Part shown: positions 5,696-5,697 of the stretch, piece after piece | Layout of the letters: each line of letters starts with the position of its first letter | Numbering within the stretch: the first letter of the stretch is position 1 | Source: Clostridia bacterium | GTDB lineage: Bacteria > Bacillota > Clostridia > Oscillospirales > Oscillospiraceae | NCBI GenBank assembly: GCA_003245395.1 | Contig: QKDF01000111.1 | Span: 1 to 5,697 of the forward strand | DNA: 5,697 bases | Direction: 5' to 3' | Notes under the pieces: generated by a model | Database searches by the model: none | What the model was told of the DNA's origin: nothing | Seen by the model: the letters and a program-made list of their open reading frames with translations, nothing else | Position numbers and translations under genes: made by a program

Positions 5696-5697
5696 TA

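Overview
The window looks like part of a chromosome from a Gram-positive member of the Bacillota, most likely class Clostridia and perhaps Oscillospirales. The evidence is a type IV pilus (T4P) gene set without outer-membrane secretin genes, an S-layer-homology (SLH) protein next to it, a sigma factor resembling the SigB/SigF/SigG group, and AGGAG-type ribosome binding sites. The lineage is inferred from gene content; no marker gene is present.

Layout, all on the + strand: (1) nt 2-394 is the 3' end of a gene for a secreted SLH-repeat protein. (2) pilB, the pilus extension ATPase, carries an N-terminal MshEN-type cyclic-di-GMP-binding module (418-2103). (3) pilT is the retraction ATPase (2116-3165). 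(4) pilC is the inner-membrane platform protein (3221-4429). (5) A sigma-70 family sigma factor with regions 2, 3 and 4 lies at 4452-5165. (6) A 116-nt intergenic stretch holds a promoter and a short leader. (7) A complete type IV prepilin gene (5282-5695) ends two bases before the window does. Gaps between genes 1 to 5 are 12 to 55 nt with no convincing terminator, so they probably form one transcript. pilA has its own promoter but could also receive read-through.

How the genes work together: PilB powers pilin assembly on the PilC platform, and PilT powers disassembly. The pilin at the end is the likely filament subunit, after cleavage by a prepilin peptidase that is not in the window. Two regulatory layers can be seen. 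PilB carries the tandem 24-residue motif that binds cyclic-di-GMP, so assembly is probably controlled by this second messenger. A sigma factor lies directly between the machine genes and the pilin gene, which suggests transcriptional control of pilin supply.

The least ordinary points are the embedded sigma factor, the pilA promoter whose bases can be read both as a housekeeping and as a SigB/SigF-like promoter, and an abrupt change in codon usage inside pilA between the conserved N-terminal helix and the Ser/Thr-rich remainder. No tRNA, rRNA, CRISPR, insertion sequence or long repeat was seen. No stretch over 300 nt lacks a gene.
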